A DNA stretch of 64,000 bases from Flammula alnicola (Eukaryota > Basidiomycota > Agaricomycetes > Agaricales > Strophariaceae), in contig JADNRV010000004.1 in NCBI GenBank assembly GCA_015499995.1, forward strand, positions 186,001-250,000. Direction: 5' to 3'. A program made the position numbers and the translations under genes. Numbering within the stretch: position 1 is the first letter of the stretch; each line of letters starts with the position of its first letter. This document shows positions 24,191-34,152 of the stretch, one piece after another. The notes beneath the pieces were generated by a model. The model was given only the letters and a program-made list of their open reading frames with translations. It was not told where the DNA came from and ran no database searches.

Positions 24191-24926
24191 TTATGATGAT
24201 GGTTTAACTTCTTCCAGCACCTTTTTCGTCGCCTGCACAATAATCGCATGCTCGACACTGTGCAGCCTTGCCTCATACTCCTCAATCGATTCGCCCTTGA
24301 CAAATGGAACCTCTCGGACGATGATCGGCTCGCCCCTATCCACATCTTTCACGACACGATGAACCATAGCCCCAGAGAGCGCGATCTCTCCTTTCTGGAA
24401 CGCATCGTACGCCCGGTCGATGGCATTCGCTCCATCGAATGACCAGGCAGTGCAGGGTGCAAGTTGATGACCGGGATCGGCTCGGTGACGGAAATGTCCT
24501 CCTCGCCTTCGACACCCTTCCTCCCATCAAGGAGTTCCAAGAAGCCCTCACTTAGGATATGCATCCATCCCGCCAACACGACGATATCCGGCTTTGAGCG
24601 AAGCACGATCTTGGCGACCTCAGCATCGTAGTCCTGTCTCGTCTTGCCAGGATTTTGCTTCAGAAATGGCTGCAATGCGAAATATGCGGTAGGTATAGTC
24701 GGACTCGCTTGTGCAGCTCTAGTAAGACCATACGCTGCTTTCCGGTTTGAAAGCACCAAGTTGATCTCCGCATTGGGCAGAGCCGGGGTGTTCAGACCGT
24801 CGATCAGAGCCTGGAGGTTCGTGCCTAGAGTTCAGGCATTATTGTTGGACAGTGATTGCTATGCTTGCGACTCCAAATACCTGAACCAGAGATGAGCACA
24901 GTAACTTTTCGCTTCGGAGAAGACAT
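24191..24926 (-). CDS. ADE8: Phosphoribosylglycinamide formyltransferase (GAR transformylase), with apparent 1-base frameshift
   Basis: Exon 1 (24881-24926) starts MSSPKRKVTVLISGSG. After a 56-base intron the protein continues TNLQALIDGLNTPALPNAEI, with the N-terminal SGSGTNLQ motif of PurN-type enzymes. Further on are DIVVLAGWMHILS and VINLHPALPG, which carries the catalytic His of the HPxLPG motif. At 24440-24443 one base is missing: the frame after LPG turns into HSMERM, while the expected continuation FDGANAIDRAYDAFQKGEIA lies in the neighbouring frame and runs on through GAMVHRVVKDVDRGEPIIV to EEVKPSS and a stop. The enzyme transfers a formyl group from 10-formyl-THF to GAR in purine synthesis, in the cytosol. 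The lesion lies in an otherwise perfectly conserved gene, so an assembly error is the simplest explanation. Confidence 0.85.
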
Positions 24927-25074
24927 GGTTGAAGTCGAAGAAATATTTTAGCGATCAGTCCAAAATTGGACACGCTTCGTCCCGGGCCGGAGTCATCAGC
25001 CAATATCGATGTGCGGTAAATTTTGGTTCTTGTCTCAACAGTGCTACTTATATCTTGCCAAATAGTCTTTCAAC

Positions 25075-26225
25075 ATGATGCGCTTTCCAGACTCGCCGCG
25101 CTCCTCGTCCAAATTCTCAGATGTCTCTGGGTCGCCTCCGAAGCTTGACCCCAACACACTAGCTCTCCTGGACAACTACTTCACAGAAAAGGCCGAAGAG
25201 GAGCGCCTCTTCCGAGAGATAGCAGCAGAACGAGCAGCAGCCCTAATTGCCGGTCTGGCACTGGAAGATGACAAGCCCGAGGAAGAGAAGCCCATGGTGA
25301 GCGTAGCTGATTTCCGGCTCGCGTTTGGAGAGGACTGGCAGCTCAGCCAATTCTGGTGAGTACCCAAGCTCGGTGGTGCCTGTTGCCAATCGAAGCCACG
25401 GCAAAGGAAGTCGTGAATAAGAAACAATCGATACATATGCATCGTGAAAAGGTAATCGCAAAAGGACCTACCTTCGTGGACCTTGCACCGCGGACGACCT
25501 GGTTCCTACGCGGACGACGGTCACTATCCCACTCGATCTTCCGCTTTCTCACTGAAGGGCAAGAATTATGCCCATACAATTCCTGGCTGTCCTAATCCAT
25601 TCTTTGCAGGTATAGTGAAGTGTCTGCCAGAAAAATAGCTGAATGCCTTCACTCTCTCTGCACTCCATCCACAAAGATCGCTTTCCTATGCTGTCCAACC
25701 GCATTTGTCGCTTTTCAGCACACGAAGCGACTAGAAGGAGCCAGGCTACTGGAATACGACCAACGATTCGCGGTTCTTTCACCGAAACAATTTATTCCAT
25801 ACGATATTGACGAGCCAGAGGACGTTCCGGAGTCTTTGAAGGGAGCAGTTGAGATTGCTGTAGCAGATCCTCCGTTCTTGAATGAGGTCGGTTTCATATT
25901 TATCCTCTTCTGCTTTGACCCTTGTTCTGACATACAATTTATGGCCGTTTTTTAGGTTACAAACACTAAATTAAGGCAAACGCTTCGCCAGATCCTACAT
26001 CCAACCAAGGGGAAATTAATTCTCCTAACATCAACCTCTGTCGAAGACATCATACAGAAGCTCTACGACAGCCCGCCAGTAGGTCCTTTACGGAGGACAT
26101 CAATAGATATAGAACACGGCAGGCTCGCCAACGACTTTGCATGTTGGGGTTCCTGGGAAGGAGCAGAGGATCTGGGGAGAGAAACAGAGAAAGCGGAAGA
26201 GACGAAAGAGAAAGAGAAAGATTAG
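25075..26225 (+). CDS. EFM5: EFM5-type protein-lysine N-methyltransferase
   Basis: Three exons (25075-25355, 25610-25886, 25956-26225). The N-terminal part is acidic and helical (LDNYFTEKAEEERLFREIAA), followed by FGEDWQLSQFWYSEVSARKIA. Exon 2 has IAFLCCPTAFVAF and the DPPF motif in EIAVADPPFLNE, characteristic of the N6-adenine-methyltransferase-like fold used by EFM5/EEF1AKMT1. Exon 3 starts VTNTKLRQTLRQIL and ends in a Glu/Lys-rich tail. Yeast EFM5 methylates a lysine of elongation factor 1A; the same role is inferred here from the motif set. The start is the Met (a Met-Met pair) nearest the conserved region. It is divergent from ADE8, about 150 bases away. Confidence 0.88.
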
Positions 26226-26444
26226 ACATAAGCTAGATGTATTTATCACTATGGCTAGCCCAGAGCAGAGATTATTTATACTCGGAACTGTATTACAAAA
26301 ATTTCGTAACTAGAGATTAGGAAGTGAACGAAGGCTCAGAAATTACAAAATCAGGGTATATCTTTACACAATTACTCAAAACAAAGGGAGCAAAAAAAAG
26401 GAGGGAAAAATAGCAGTGATAAGTAGTAGTCAAAAGACTAAGGC
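26226..26444. other. Convergent intergenic region
   Basis: Short AT-rich stretch between the stop codons of EFM5 and the ESA1-like gene. It presumably holds both 3' ends. Confidence 0.5.
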
Positions 26445-28577
26445 CTAAGGAATTACACAGGACAGGTCCAAATACATAATCTTCACATTTCTCTCCTTAG
26501 CCACCTGCTCGACCAACGACCTCGTAATTACAATCGTGTCATTCTCATTCACACTCTCGCTGCTCTCACTCCCTGAGTTATTGTTATTGTTAATCTTCTT
26601 GCTGATCCTGCGCCTCAACAGCCCGCATTCGCTGAGGGCAAAAGCTGCGTCGTCGATGCGCAGGTTCGTGGCCCGGGCGACCTCGGCGAGGGTGCATTTA
26701 ACCTGGATGTGCGTTTCGGCGCCACCATCTTCCCGAGGGATGGTCTCGAAGGTCCGATCGGACGTGAAAGCGGGCACTGAATACCAGCACATTCAGTCGA
26801 AACTCTGATGAAATAGAGAGAGGAACACGTACCATGGATGGACTTCAGAGGCATCATGCACATGCGCTGCTCTATATTCGTCTCCGAGACCTCTCCATCA
26901 AAACCCTTGGGTTTTTTCCTCTTCCTGGAAGGAACACGCTCGATCTCGCCATGATTTTCGTCGTCCAAGTTCGGAAAATTGTTTTCGGTCTTCACCGATA
27001 CGACGTCTGGAGGAAACACGGACAGCACACGTCTGCAGATAAAGAACGTAAGCACGGCAAAAAGTTTCAAGGTAAATCGTGATTTCGTACCGGAAAAACC
27101 GGATAAGCGTAGATATCCAATAAGCAAGGTAACTCCTTAAACCGAGGTCTGATAAGGGCCGTTCTGGCGTTCCAACTTTACCAGCTCTCCGTGATAGTTC
27201 ATAACCTGCGTGCAGAAGATGGTAAGCAATTTTAGACAGGTGAGACATAATGTAGGTCAACTTACTGAATTCAATCAAGAGCATTCCGTAGCCTTTTCTC
27301 TGATACTGGGGCAAGGTCATAATACAAGCAAGGTTGTAGTCATCGTATGACAGTTTTTCCTGCGGTATATTGTCAATGAGAGTAGTGCGGAACTTTTTAT
27401 GAAGGCTGACCTTGGAAAAGAAACCCATGATATGGTCCTCCGCTGACTTGGCGTCAGTGAGAATGTAGAAAAGGACTGCAAAGGTAATATCAGCTTTGGC
27501 GTAAATGGCATAAGGAAAGAAAGACGAACAGTTATCGCAGTCAAAAAAGAGTGTTTTAACGTCGATGAAAAGCTTCCCGAATAACGATAAATTTTGACAG
27601 TAGAGCTGATAACAGGCTGAGTGGGGACGGCCATGTTTGACAGCGAACGAATACACACCTTCTCCTTGGACCCGTCAACCTCCCAGATCGTATGTGCACC
27701 ACGCTGGTATACTTTCTTTCCAGGCGGGTGCTTCATTTTGCAGTCTTTCTGATAAAGGAGGAAGATATCAGCTTCAGGTTACGCCTGAAACAAGTTCAAC
27801 ATACTTTATGCAACTCCCAAGGAACACCATCTGCCATGTATTTAAAGCAGAAGTGGCAGACCCAGAGCATTGATTCGCCTGTATGGGGCCTTAAAAGCCC
27901 ACCAGCGAGCAAATCTGACGTTCGACCATGCGATCTTGCAGTAGCCCGAACCACGCCTGGAATTTTCGTCGTAGCTTGAGTAGGGGTGTCGATGAGGTCG
28001 TCCGCCTCAATCTCAGTCAAAGGGTAAGGCGAGAAGTACCTTTGGGGTAGAAAAATCTGAGAAATGCGGGGTAAATGATGCGGAGTCGAACTTACCATGG
28101 CCGGATCTTCCATGAATCAAAAATAATCATGTCAAAATTTCGCTGGGCGGTCAACTGCTTGTGATGCCGCAAGTCGAAATCCTCCTCTGTCATGACGACC
28201 TCTGTTGGCCCCGCGACTCCATTTTCCTCCACAGGCGGGGTGCTGGACTGGTGCGGGGGAGCCACTGGTGCCTCAGGCTCTACTGTGCGACGTGGCCTTC
28301 CACGTTTTCTTTTAGGGGGCTCAGGCGGGGGCGGGGGTGGCTGCAGCTTGCACTCCTCTTCTGAACCCATTCATCCATCCGCTTATCCATGTCTACGTAG
28401 TGAACATAGACCTCGCCTGGACGTTTGTGCAGGATCTTGACGACCTCTAAAAATTTATTATGCGCGAAATGAGCGTCCGTTCGAGATCGAGGTTTCATAC
28501 TTACTTTCTACTCCATTTTTATTGACTGTGTAGATGCGTACATCAGTTTCGATAGGGACTACGTGCGTAGCAGGCAT
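26445..28577 (-). CDS. ESA1: MYST-family histone acetyltransferase, ESA1-like, with apparent 1-base frameshift
   Basis: About ten exons. The N-terminus has a chromo-barrel/tudor-knot ([16 protein letters not shown]). A Pro/Lys-rich linker follows ([18 protein letters not shown]), then [20 protein letters not shown] and YFSPYPLTE. The C2HC zinc finger is [11 protein letters not shown]...DCKMKHPPG. The acetyl-CoA fold reads [20 protein letters not shown] then [20 protein letters not shown], containing the Q/RxxGxG-type loop and the catalytic Glu region. ESA1/Tip60-type enzymes acetylate histone H4 in the NuA4 complex. Two oddities: the frame shifts by one base between DEWV and EEECKL near 28,365-28,370, with no intron to explain it; and about 70 extra residues ([20 protein letters not shown] and [11 protein letters not shown] among them) sit inside the normally compact C-terminal part. 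The family call is strong; orthology to ESA1 rather than another MYST member is likely. Confidence 0.85.
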
Positions 28578-28846
28578 GCTGATTGGTCGAGCGAAGAAGA
28601 GAATTTCCCCGTGATTGCTTGGATGTTGGGCTCCAGAGATTGTCGCTGTCTCGGAGTAACAAGCGTGTATGCCTGAAAGGACACACAAGCAGCGACAATT
28701 ATGCACAAAGACCGACTTTTAGCAGGATTGCGCTCGTCGTCGCTGTCTCCAACAGTCCCTCAGTAAAAGCCACGCCGGCATTTTATTTATTTGCCGCCTC
28801 AATGCATAAACAATCTGCTCAAACTCGCCTCTTTATCACAACCACA
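28578..28846. promoter_or_regulatory. Divergent promoter between ESA1-like gene and MED9-like gene
   Basis: About 270 bases separate the two start codons, so both promoters must lie here. No clear TATA box or repeated site was seen. Confidence 0.5.
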
Positions 28847-29332
28847 ATGTCTACAAATGTCTTCCCAATATCTTTGTATGAGGAATTGTTGCCAAAGCTC
28901 GTCGCCGTCCTGGAGCTCACACAGCAGGACGCGGGCATGTCAAATCCCCAGGCAAAACAAAAATTACTTCAAGCAGTATGTTGCTAAATTGAACTCTCTT
29001 CACCGTTTCTTCATTGGCGACCTCTTTCACAGACGAACAATTTCAAAGCTGCAATTGCACAGGCGAAGGACTTTGCGATTAACCTTCCAGGCGGAGAATT
29101 AGTCATAGAAGAGCAAGACGACGTCATAAACATGCTGGACACACTAAAGGAGCGCAAACGGCAAGTAGTATCTTCTGACCACCCGTTTGCAGTTGTTCTA
29201 ATACTTGACAAATTACGCAGGACTCAATTAGCTGAATTCGCGGCTAAAAAAGTGATATCCTCCTCTTCTGACATGAAGATGGAAGTAGACTCGGTGGCAT
29301 CAACCCCCGCTCGAAGTACTAGCGACGGCTAA
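28847..29332 (+). CDS. MED9: Probable Mediator subunit 9
   Basis: Three exons: 28847-28975, 29033-29160 and 29221-29332. The protein is about 120 residues: LYEELLPKLVAVLELTQQDA, then NNFKAAIAQAKDFAINLPGG, then EEQDDVINMLDTLKERKR, and a Ser/Thr-rich tail. The small size, the two helices and the LPGGELxxEEQ motif recall fungal MED9 (CSE2-like, middle module of Mediator), but I rely on general resemblance. Intron 2 appears to be a 60-base GC..AG intron (GCAAGT donor, CTAATAC branch site). Because 60 is divisible by three, the frame also stays open if it is retained. Start: the Met in a CACAATG context. Confidence 0.5.
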
Positions 29333-29520
29333 GCGTGTCCTGTTCGCTGGGTCTATAATAACAGGTCCTTCGATGACTTGTTAGACAAAATACGGACGCG
29401 TAGAATACCCGACCAAGGCTTCCACCAACTTCGTTGCCCCGTCAACACGAACCAAACCAGCCTTGTACATGGGGTCTCTTCCTCAAATCGAAAATCGATC
29501 CCTCTTACAGATCTCCCGAC

Positions 29521-30027
29521 ATGGCCACGCCAGGCATCACTCGACTCTTTTTTTCGGTGCCATATCACCTACCCTACGGGTTCAGGTCGCAGCCCAACAA
29601 CAACACAATTTATGCGACTACCCACGATCAAAGCTTGCCAGCTCTTCCTCGCGTGTGGCAACCATCTCGGTCTTTTCCCCCTGTCTATCGCATGCAACCT
29701 TCTCTCTCCTCGTCCCCCAACAAGGTTTCCATATCCTCTCGAACAACCTACACCTCATACCCTTCCTCATCGCCCGTTACTTCCTTTCCCAACGTAGCGA
29801 CCCAATCCGTCGCCCCGCTCGTTCAATCCCTTACATTCACGGCAATGACGAAGACGATGAGAAGGACTGCAGGCTGCTGGCGGCGCAGCCCAACCGGCTG
29901 CTTTGGTACTACGGCACGAGCGGGTGATGTGGTTCGTGAAGTATGGAAGTATGTGTCGGCGGCTGCGGAGGGCTCGCCATTGGATATGTGTGATGAGTAC
30001 GAGGTTGGGATGATGAAGGAGGAATAA
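29521..30027 (+). CDS. Unrecognised small protein
   Basis: An open frame of 168 codons from the Met at 29521 (MATPGITRLFFSVPYHLPYG) to EYEVGMMKEE. The middle is Ser/Pro/Thr-rich. Overlapping frames on the same strand are also open for over 400 bases (for example one ending RLLWYYGTSG), so the true frame or splicing is uncertain. No domain is recognised. It follows MED9 on the same strand. It could be a fast-evolving gene or a chance frame in GC-rich sequence. Confidence 0.3.
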   Translation: MATPGITRLFFSVPYHLPYGFRSQPNNNTIYATTHDQSLPALPRVWQPSRSFPPVYRMQPSLSSSPNKVSISSRTTYTSYPSSSPVTSFPNVATQSVAPLVQSLTFTAMTKTMRRTAGCWRRSPTGCFGTTARAGDVVREVWKYVSAAAEGSPLDMCDEYEVGMMKEE

Positions 30028-30788
30028 TATGAAGACGAAGGGTGATCGTTTATAGCGTCGGTATTTTTATTATTTCTTATCATTTGCTTCCTTGATTTCT
30101 TTCCTCTTGCCTTTTTTTTACTGTGCATATTGTGAATGAATGCTTATCGCCAAATCCTGTTGTTGTTAGGTTTTTTATATCGCGATACTCATTTCTTGCT
30201 TTCTTTTTTCTCCTTTTTTCGGAGGGGTTTTAGACCTCTATAGAGTTTTGGACGTATCTTGACATCGTGCCCTGCTCCTGTTCCACGAACATACTTGTTC
30301 TACTCCGGTATTTGCTCACTTAAGTCGACGGTCGCCTGCCTCAGCCGACCTTGCTGTCGACTCCGACTAAGTAATTCAAAGTTTGAAGACATAAAGCGCT
30401 CTGCCCATGCCTTAGCCTTTCCTTTCAAACCATGTCTGAGAGTGGAAATCTTCGTAGTCAGAGCTCGACAAATTATTTCATCGAACGTAGGACGAATATT
30501 TTTTTATGCGATGCGGTCGAGCAAAAGATATTGTTTAAAAATAGGCTCGGCTCCGCCTAGCAGCTAGGCAAACTCCCTCATTGACTCACACGAGCAAGTA
30601 GATTTGAATCATACGTATGCATGGTTAGGGCATAAGGCTTTCTTCAGCGTGCGATACATAATTTGAGCAAAGAGTTTGTAAAGCGTAGAGGGCAGACATG
30701 ACTGAGAGGAAGACCATAAGGAGGTTGCGACCGACGGTGAGTAGATGGTGGCGGGCCATCGAGTGTATATACTGTGGCAATGATATGT
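30028..30788. other. Intergenic region downstream of RPL19
   Basis: T-rich stretches (30,060-30,240) suitable for 3' ends, followed by AT-rich unique sequence. No gene or repeat recognised. Confidence 0.45.
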
Positions 30789-31550
30789 CTACTCCTTCGC
30801 TGTCTCCAGCTCGACAGCTGTGATGCCCGATCGCTTCTCAGCAACACGGTTAGCACGGCGCTCGCGGGCAGCCTGACGAACGGCAAGGTTAGCGTATGGA
30901 CATAGGTAGACGATGCTGGTTGTTACGAACCTTGTTCTTGACACGGCGGGCCTCCATCTGGTCAGTGAGGACCTTGGTACGGGTCTTCTCAGCCTTGGCC
31001 TTGTGGATGTATTCCATTAGGACACGTTTGTTCTTGAAGACGTTACCCTTCGATTTCTGGTACAGGACATGGTAGCTTTGATGATCGAAGGGTGAGCAAT
31101 GCAAGAAGAATGAGAGAGAGATGGATACGGATACTCACAGGTGCTTGTCGATTTTGCCAGCCTCTCTGTATTTCCGGAGCAGTCTCCTCAGCACTCGTTG
31201 TCTCCTCATCCACAGAACCTTGGTCGGCATCCTGGCCTCTGCTGTACCCTTTCTCTTACCGGGACCGGTGTGACGACCCTTTCGCTTGGCGGCAAGGAGA
31301 TCGCGTGTGCGGGCTCGCGAGTGGACGGTGGTAGGCTTGATGATGACACGGCCGTCCTTGATGAGTTTCTTGACGTGAGTGCGCGAGTTGGCATTTCCAA
31401 TCTCGGCCTGCTCAGCGGGGTCGAGCCAGATTTTTCTTTTGCCAACGCCTGCGACGCTCGCAGCGAGGCGCTTTTGTGACCTGAGATTGACTACAGAAAC
31501 GTCAGACCCCATAGCACTCCCACAAAGACCATGACCCCATGCTCACCCAT
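30789..31550 (-). CDS. RPL19: 60S ribosomal protein L19 (eL19)
   Basis: Four exons. Exon 1 is only four bases (ATGG, 31547-31550), so Val2 is split by an intron that ends CTGTAG at 31491. The main exon then gives [20 protein letters not shown] and [16 protein letters not shown], followed by the basic core with [20 protein letters not shown]. The next exons give [20 protein letters not shown] and [20 protein letters not shown], and the C-terminus [18 protein letters not shown]. Length and sequence fit the family closely. The protein sits in the large subunit near the exit tunnel and takes part in bridges to the small subunit. The second intron ends in an AAG acceptor. Confidence 0.95.
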
Positions 31551-32551
31551 ATCTGTCGTGGGCCTATACACCAAAGTTCCGTCGTAAGAGCGTCGTATGA
31601 TTTACAGAGTTATGTGAAACAAGTTGGGGTATAATTTTCACAGGTTGGGTTCGCCACAAAGACCACAAAATCGCCAGGAGCATAAGGGGAAGAAAGAAAG
31701 TAACGGTATTGTTAGCTGGACGCTCATAAGTACGACGGAAAGGATGAACTTGCCTTGGTCTTGAGGATGTCGTCGATGGGAGCACCGAGCAATGTATCGA
31801 TGGCGGCAACACCTCTTCCTTACGTAATTCAGCCACATCGAACTCTAATGTGTGCCGAGCTATACAGAATTTGCCGCGCGGAGTATAAAAAGTGACGGCA
31901 CAAACCTTGATTCCCAAAGCGTGCTGTCCGCGTGGCGGCGTGCTCTCTTTCAATTCCCCCACATTTTGTCAGCTAATCACCCTTGGTCGACAGTGTTTTG
32001 CAGACGCATATTTCACCGTTGATCTGGTGGCATGGTGCCGCTTCTCCTTATTCCACGCAATCTAGCGTCCTGGAGCCCTAGAACATCATTGGGTCGTGCA
32101 GGTCAAGAGCCAGCATCATGACAGAGAAATATGAATCTAGATCCTGGGACTATGTCTGCAGTCACCGCATGGAAAACTGGATGCATACTGAACTGCGAAA
32201 ATGGGCCACAGGGATTGCACTGGGTTGTACGGAGAGGGATCTATACCAAAGCTATTATTAGATCAAGTCCTGCGTGCTGAAGACTGCTGAAGACTGCTGA
32301 AGACCCTCCTTGCGTACTGCACGTTTCAAGCACGTTTGATAAATCATTTGAACTGCCCATAAGTCATCAGTAGGGCACATAGTATTGAGGTGGAGTTGAT
32401 TACGGTGATCCTGACATTGTTGGCACCCATGTCACCCGGTCTCTCTCTCTGCAGAGCTGAAGCATGTCATGACTGCGATTGCGTGTCGTCAGTGGCATCT
32501 TAAGTGGGAGGATGTCGTAGATATATTCCTAGCTACCATAATTATCATTCC
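31551..32551. other. Intergenic region upstream of RPL19
   Basis: About 1 kb. The first 400 bases contain short minus-strand frames (for example ELKESTPPRGQHALGIK and FDVAELRKEE) flanked by intron-like GT/AG signals, but no start codon or family could be found. They may belong to a spliced leader of RPL19 or to an unrecognised small gene. From 31,980 on I see only unique sequence with one short tandem repeat. Confidence 0.4.
32275..32304. repeat. Tandem repeat, 3 x TGCTGAAGAC
   Basis: Three exact head-to-tail copies of the 10-mer TGCTGAAGAC. Confidence 0.9.
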
Positions 32552-32956
32552 TCATTTTTTTCGTTCGCAATGCGGCGCGGACAGCAACGTTGGGCCATCA
32601 TGTATCCTCAATACGGTGGTGATTGTGAGAACAGCGATGGAAGCAAGGGTCCAAAGTGCCGTGAGTACCCAAATGTAAACAATGTTCGTCTTCCTCGCCG
32701 TTGGGGGGAGATATGGAGCATGGCCCTGTGCAACTGACACCCTATATTTGGTGGAAAGGATGACGAGGGCGAGGTGGTGCGCGATGGTAAAGAGGAAGGC
32801 TACCGGTGTCACAAAAGCTGAGGCAAACCCCAATGCACACAGTGAGAACACGACAGCTATCGTGCTCACAGCTACTGAGATAGGCAGTAACGTCCTGATT
32901 TGGCGGGCGATGGCAGGGTTGGGGTGGAGAAAGATGGTAGATTGTGTTGAAGCCAT
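32552..32956 (-). CDS. Small membrane protein, shorter paralogue of 33628-34152
   Basis: A single open frame of 134 codons starting MASTQSTIFLHPNPAIARQI. It has three clear hydrophobic segments (around LLPISVAVSTIAVVFSLCAL, FVTPVAFLFTIAHHLALVIL and IVYIWVLTALWTLASIAVLT). The layout, and the word (K)xNI-IWxLxALW after a PTA(R/S)K turn, match the neighbour at 33628. The fourth segment present in the neighbour is missing: the frame ends soon after at HCERKK, so this copy may be truncated. Function unknown. Confidence 0.55.
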   Translation of the reverse strand: MASTQSTIFLHPNPAIARQIRTLLPISVAVSTIAVVFSLCALGFASAFVTPVAFLFTIAHHLALVILSTKYRVSVAQGHAPYLPPTARKTNIVYIWVLTALWTLASIAVLTITTVLRIHDGPTLLSAPHCERKK

Positions 32957-33627
32957 GTCGCAGATTCAAGTTGGATGTTTTCTGTACTACAGTCGCACTC
33001 TTTGTCTCTTTAAATGACCAAGCGTACAGTATGACGAAATACGAGGAGTAGACTCGTCGAGAATATTGTACATGCACCGTGATGAATGGCCGGCGAAGGG
33101 CTGGTCTGTGAAGCCCAGCATCCGTTTGTACGGGCAGCCTAGAACTGTGTCTAAACTTAGAGCTGTTCACGAACACCGAAGTTTTCCCGTATGAAGCCTG
33201 CGATCCGTGCGAAGTGAGTGTGGCGCAGTCGTGCTCGTGACTGAAGTTCTCATACCCGGATTTGACAATTTTTGCTCGGATTGCACGTAGATCGTAATTT
33301 GGGCCAGATTGAGCGACTTCGGCTGCACTTCGTAAATATCTTGAAGTTCAAAAAGAAATGAGAGCTGAGATCTGAGCAGTCGGTCACTGTCATGATACAA
33401 CTTGAATAACGTTCACCCTGAAGAAAATATGCGAACGTCTAACTTTTTTGATGTGGTGTACATTCTTTATTTTCAATTGCTTTATACATTGCCCAGATGG
33501 ACAGGGGATAACAAGAGAAGCGGTGTCAATACGTCCAGCGTATTCCACGCTCTCACAGTCTACGAAAGAAATATTCGTTGAGCCTATAACATTAAACGTA
33601 GAGTACAAAGCAACGCACCCCAACTCA
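32957..33627. other. Intergenic region between the two membrane-protein genes
   Basis: No gene recognised. Contains the presumed promoter of the 32552 gene and the 3' end of the 33628 gene. Confidence 0.45.
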
Positions 33628-34152
33628 TTACACCTGCGGATACGCTCCCGGGCCAAACTGCTGCCAGTTAACATTTGCAGGCTGTACAATCGTGTTCCTT
33701 CTCTGCTTAGCGCACTTCGTCGCAAGAACCACCAGCAAACATATCTCCGCAACCACCAGCGGCAGCTCCATGTACCCCGCCAATCGCTCCCACCCCTCAA
33801 ACTCGTCCATCCCCATGATGAGAACCGACACCACGATGATGAGGAGGACCACCACCGCCCACAGTGCCGCAAGTATCCAGCAAATGATGATATTGGCTTT
33901 GCTGGCCGTGGGTGCGAGAGTGCCCGCGAGCTGGTCGGCAGACTTCTTTCGATCTCGGGAAATGAGTCCGATGAGGGTGAAGTTATGCGCCAGTGTTAGA
34001 AGAAACATGATCGGACCCATGAACAGCGACAGCCGACCCATGTTAATGAGGGCAATCGCTGCGACACCGCTGACGAGGATCACCGACGCCCAGAGGAATT
34101 GGTCGATTTGGCGGGAGAGCGCGGAGAAGGGGTTGTTCTCGATGACTGTCAT
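33628..34152 (-). CDS. Four-span membrane protein of unknown function
   Basis: One exon of 174 codons starting MTVIENNPFSALSRQIDQFL. Four hydrophobic segments are visible: WASVILVSGVAAIALINMG, SLFMGPIMFLLTLAHNFTLI, IIICWILAALWAVVVLLIIV and ELPLVVAEICLLVVLATKCA. A Lys/Arg-rich turn and a short polar tail (NWQQFGPGAYPQV) follow. Such four-span proteins are common and undescribed in Agaricomycetes. It is tandem with the shorter relative at 32552, on the same strand, which suggests local duplication. Confidence 0.65.
   Translation of the reverse strand: MTVIENNPFSALSRQIDQFLWASVILVSGVAAIALINMGRLSLFMGPIMFLLTLAHNFTLIGLISRDRKKSADQLAGTLAPTASKANIIICWILAALWAVVVLLIIVVSVLIMGMDEFEGWERLAGYMELPLVVAEICLLVVLATKCAKQRRNTIVQPANVNWQQFGPGAYPQV

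Noticed and set aside
28137..28577. 36-base GT..AG segment (GTAGAC...TTCAG) as a micro-intron explaining the ESA1-like frame problem
   Set aside because: Removing it would not change the frame (36 is divisible by three) and would delete the conserved [11 protein letters not shown].
29463..29927. Second long frame overlapping the 29521 gene (ends LLWYYGTSG)
   Set aside because: No start context, domain or splice support; overlapping frames of this length occur by chance in GC-rich sequence. The choice between the two remains uncertain.
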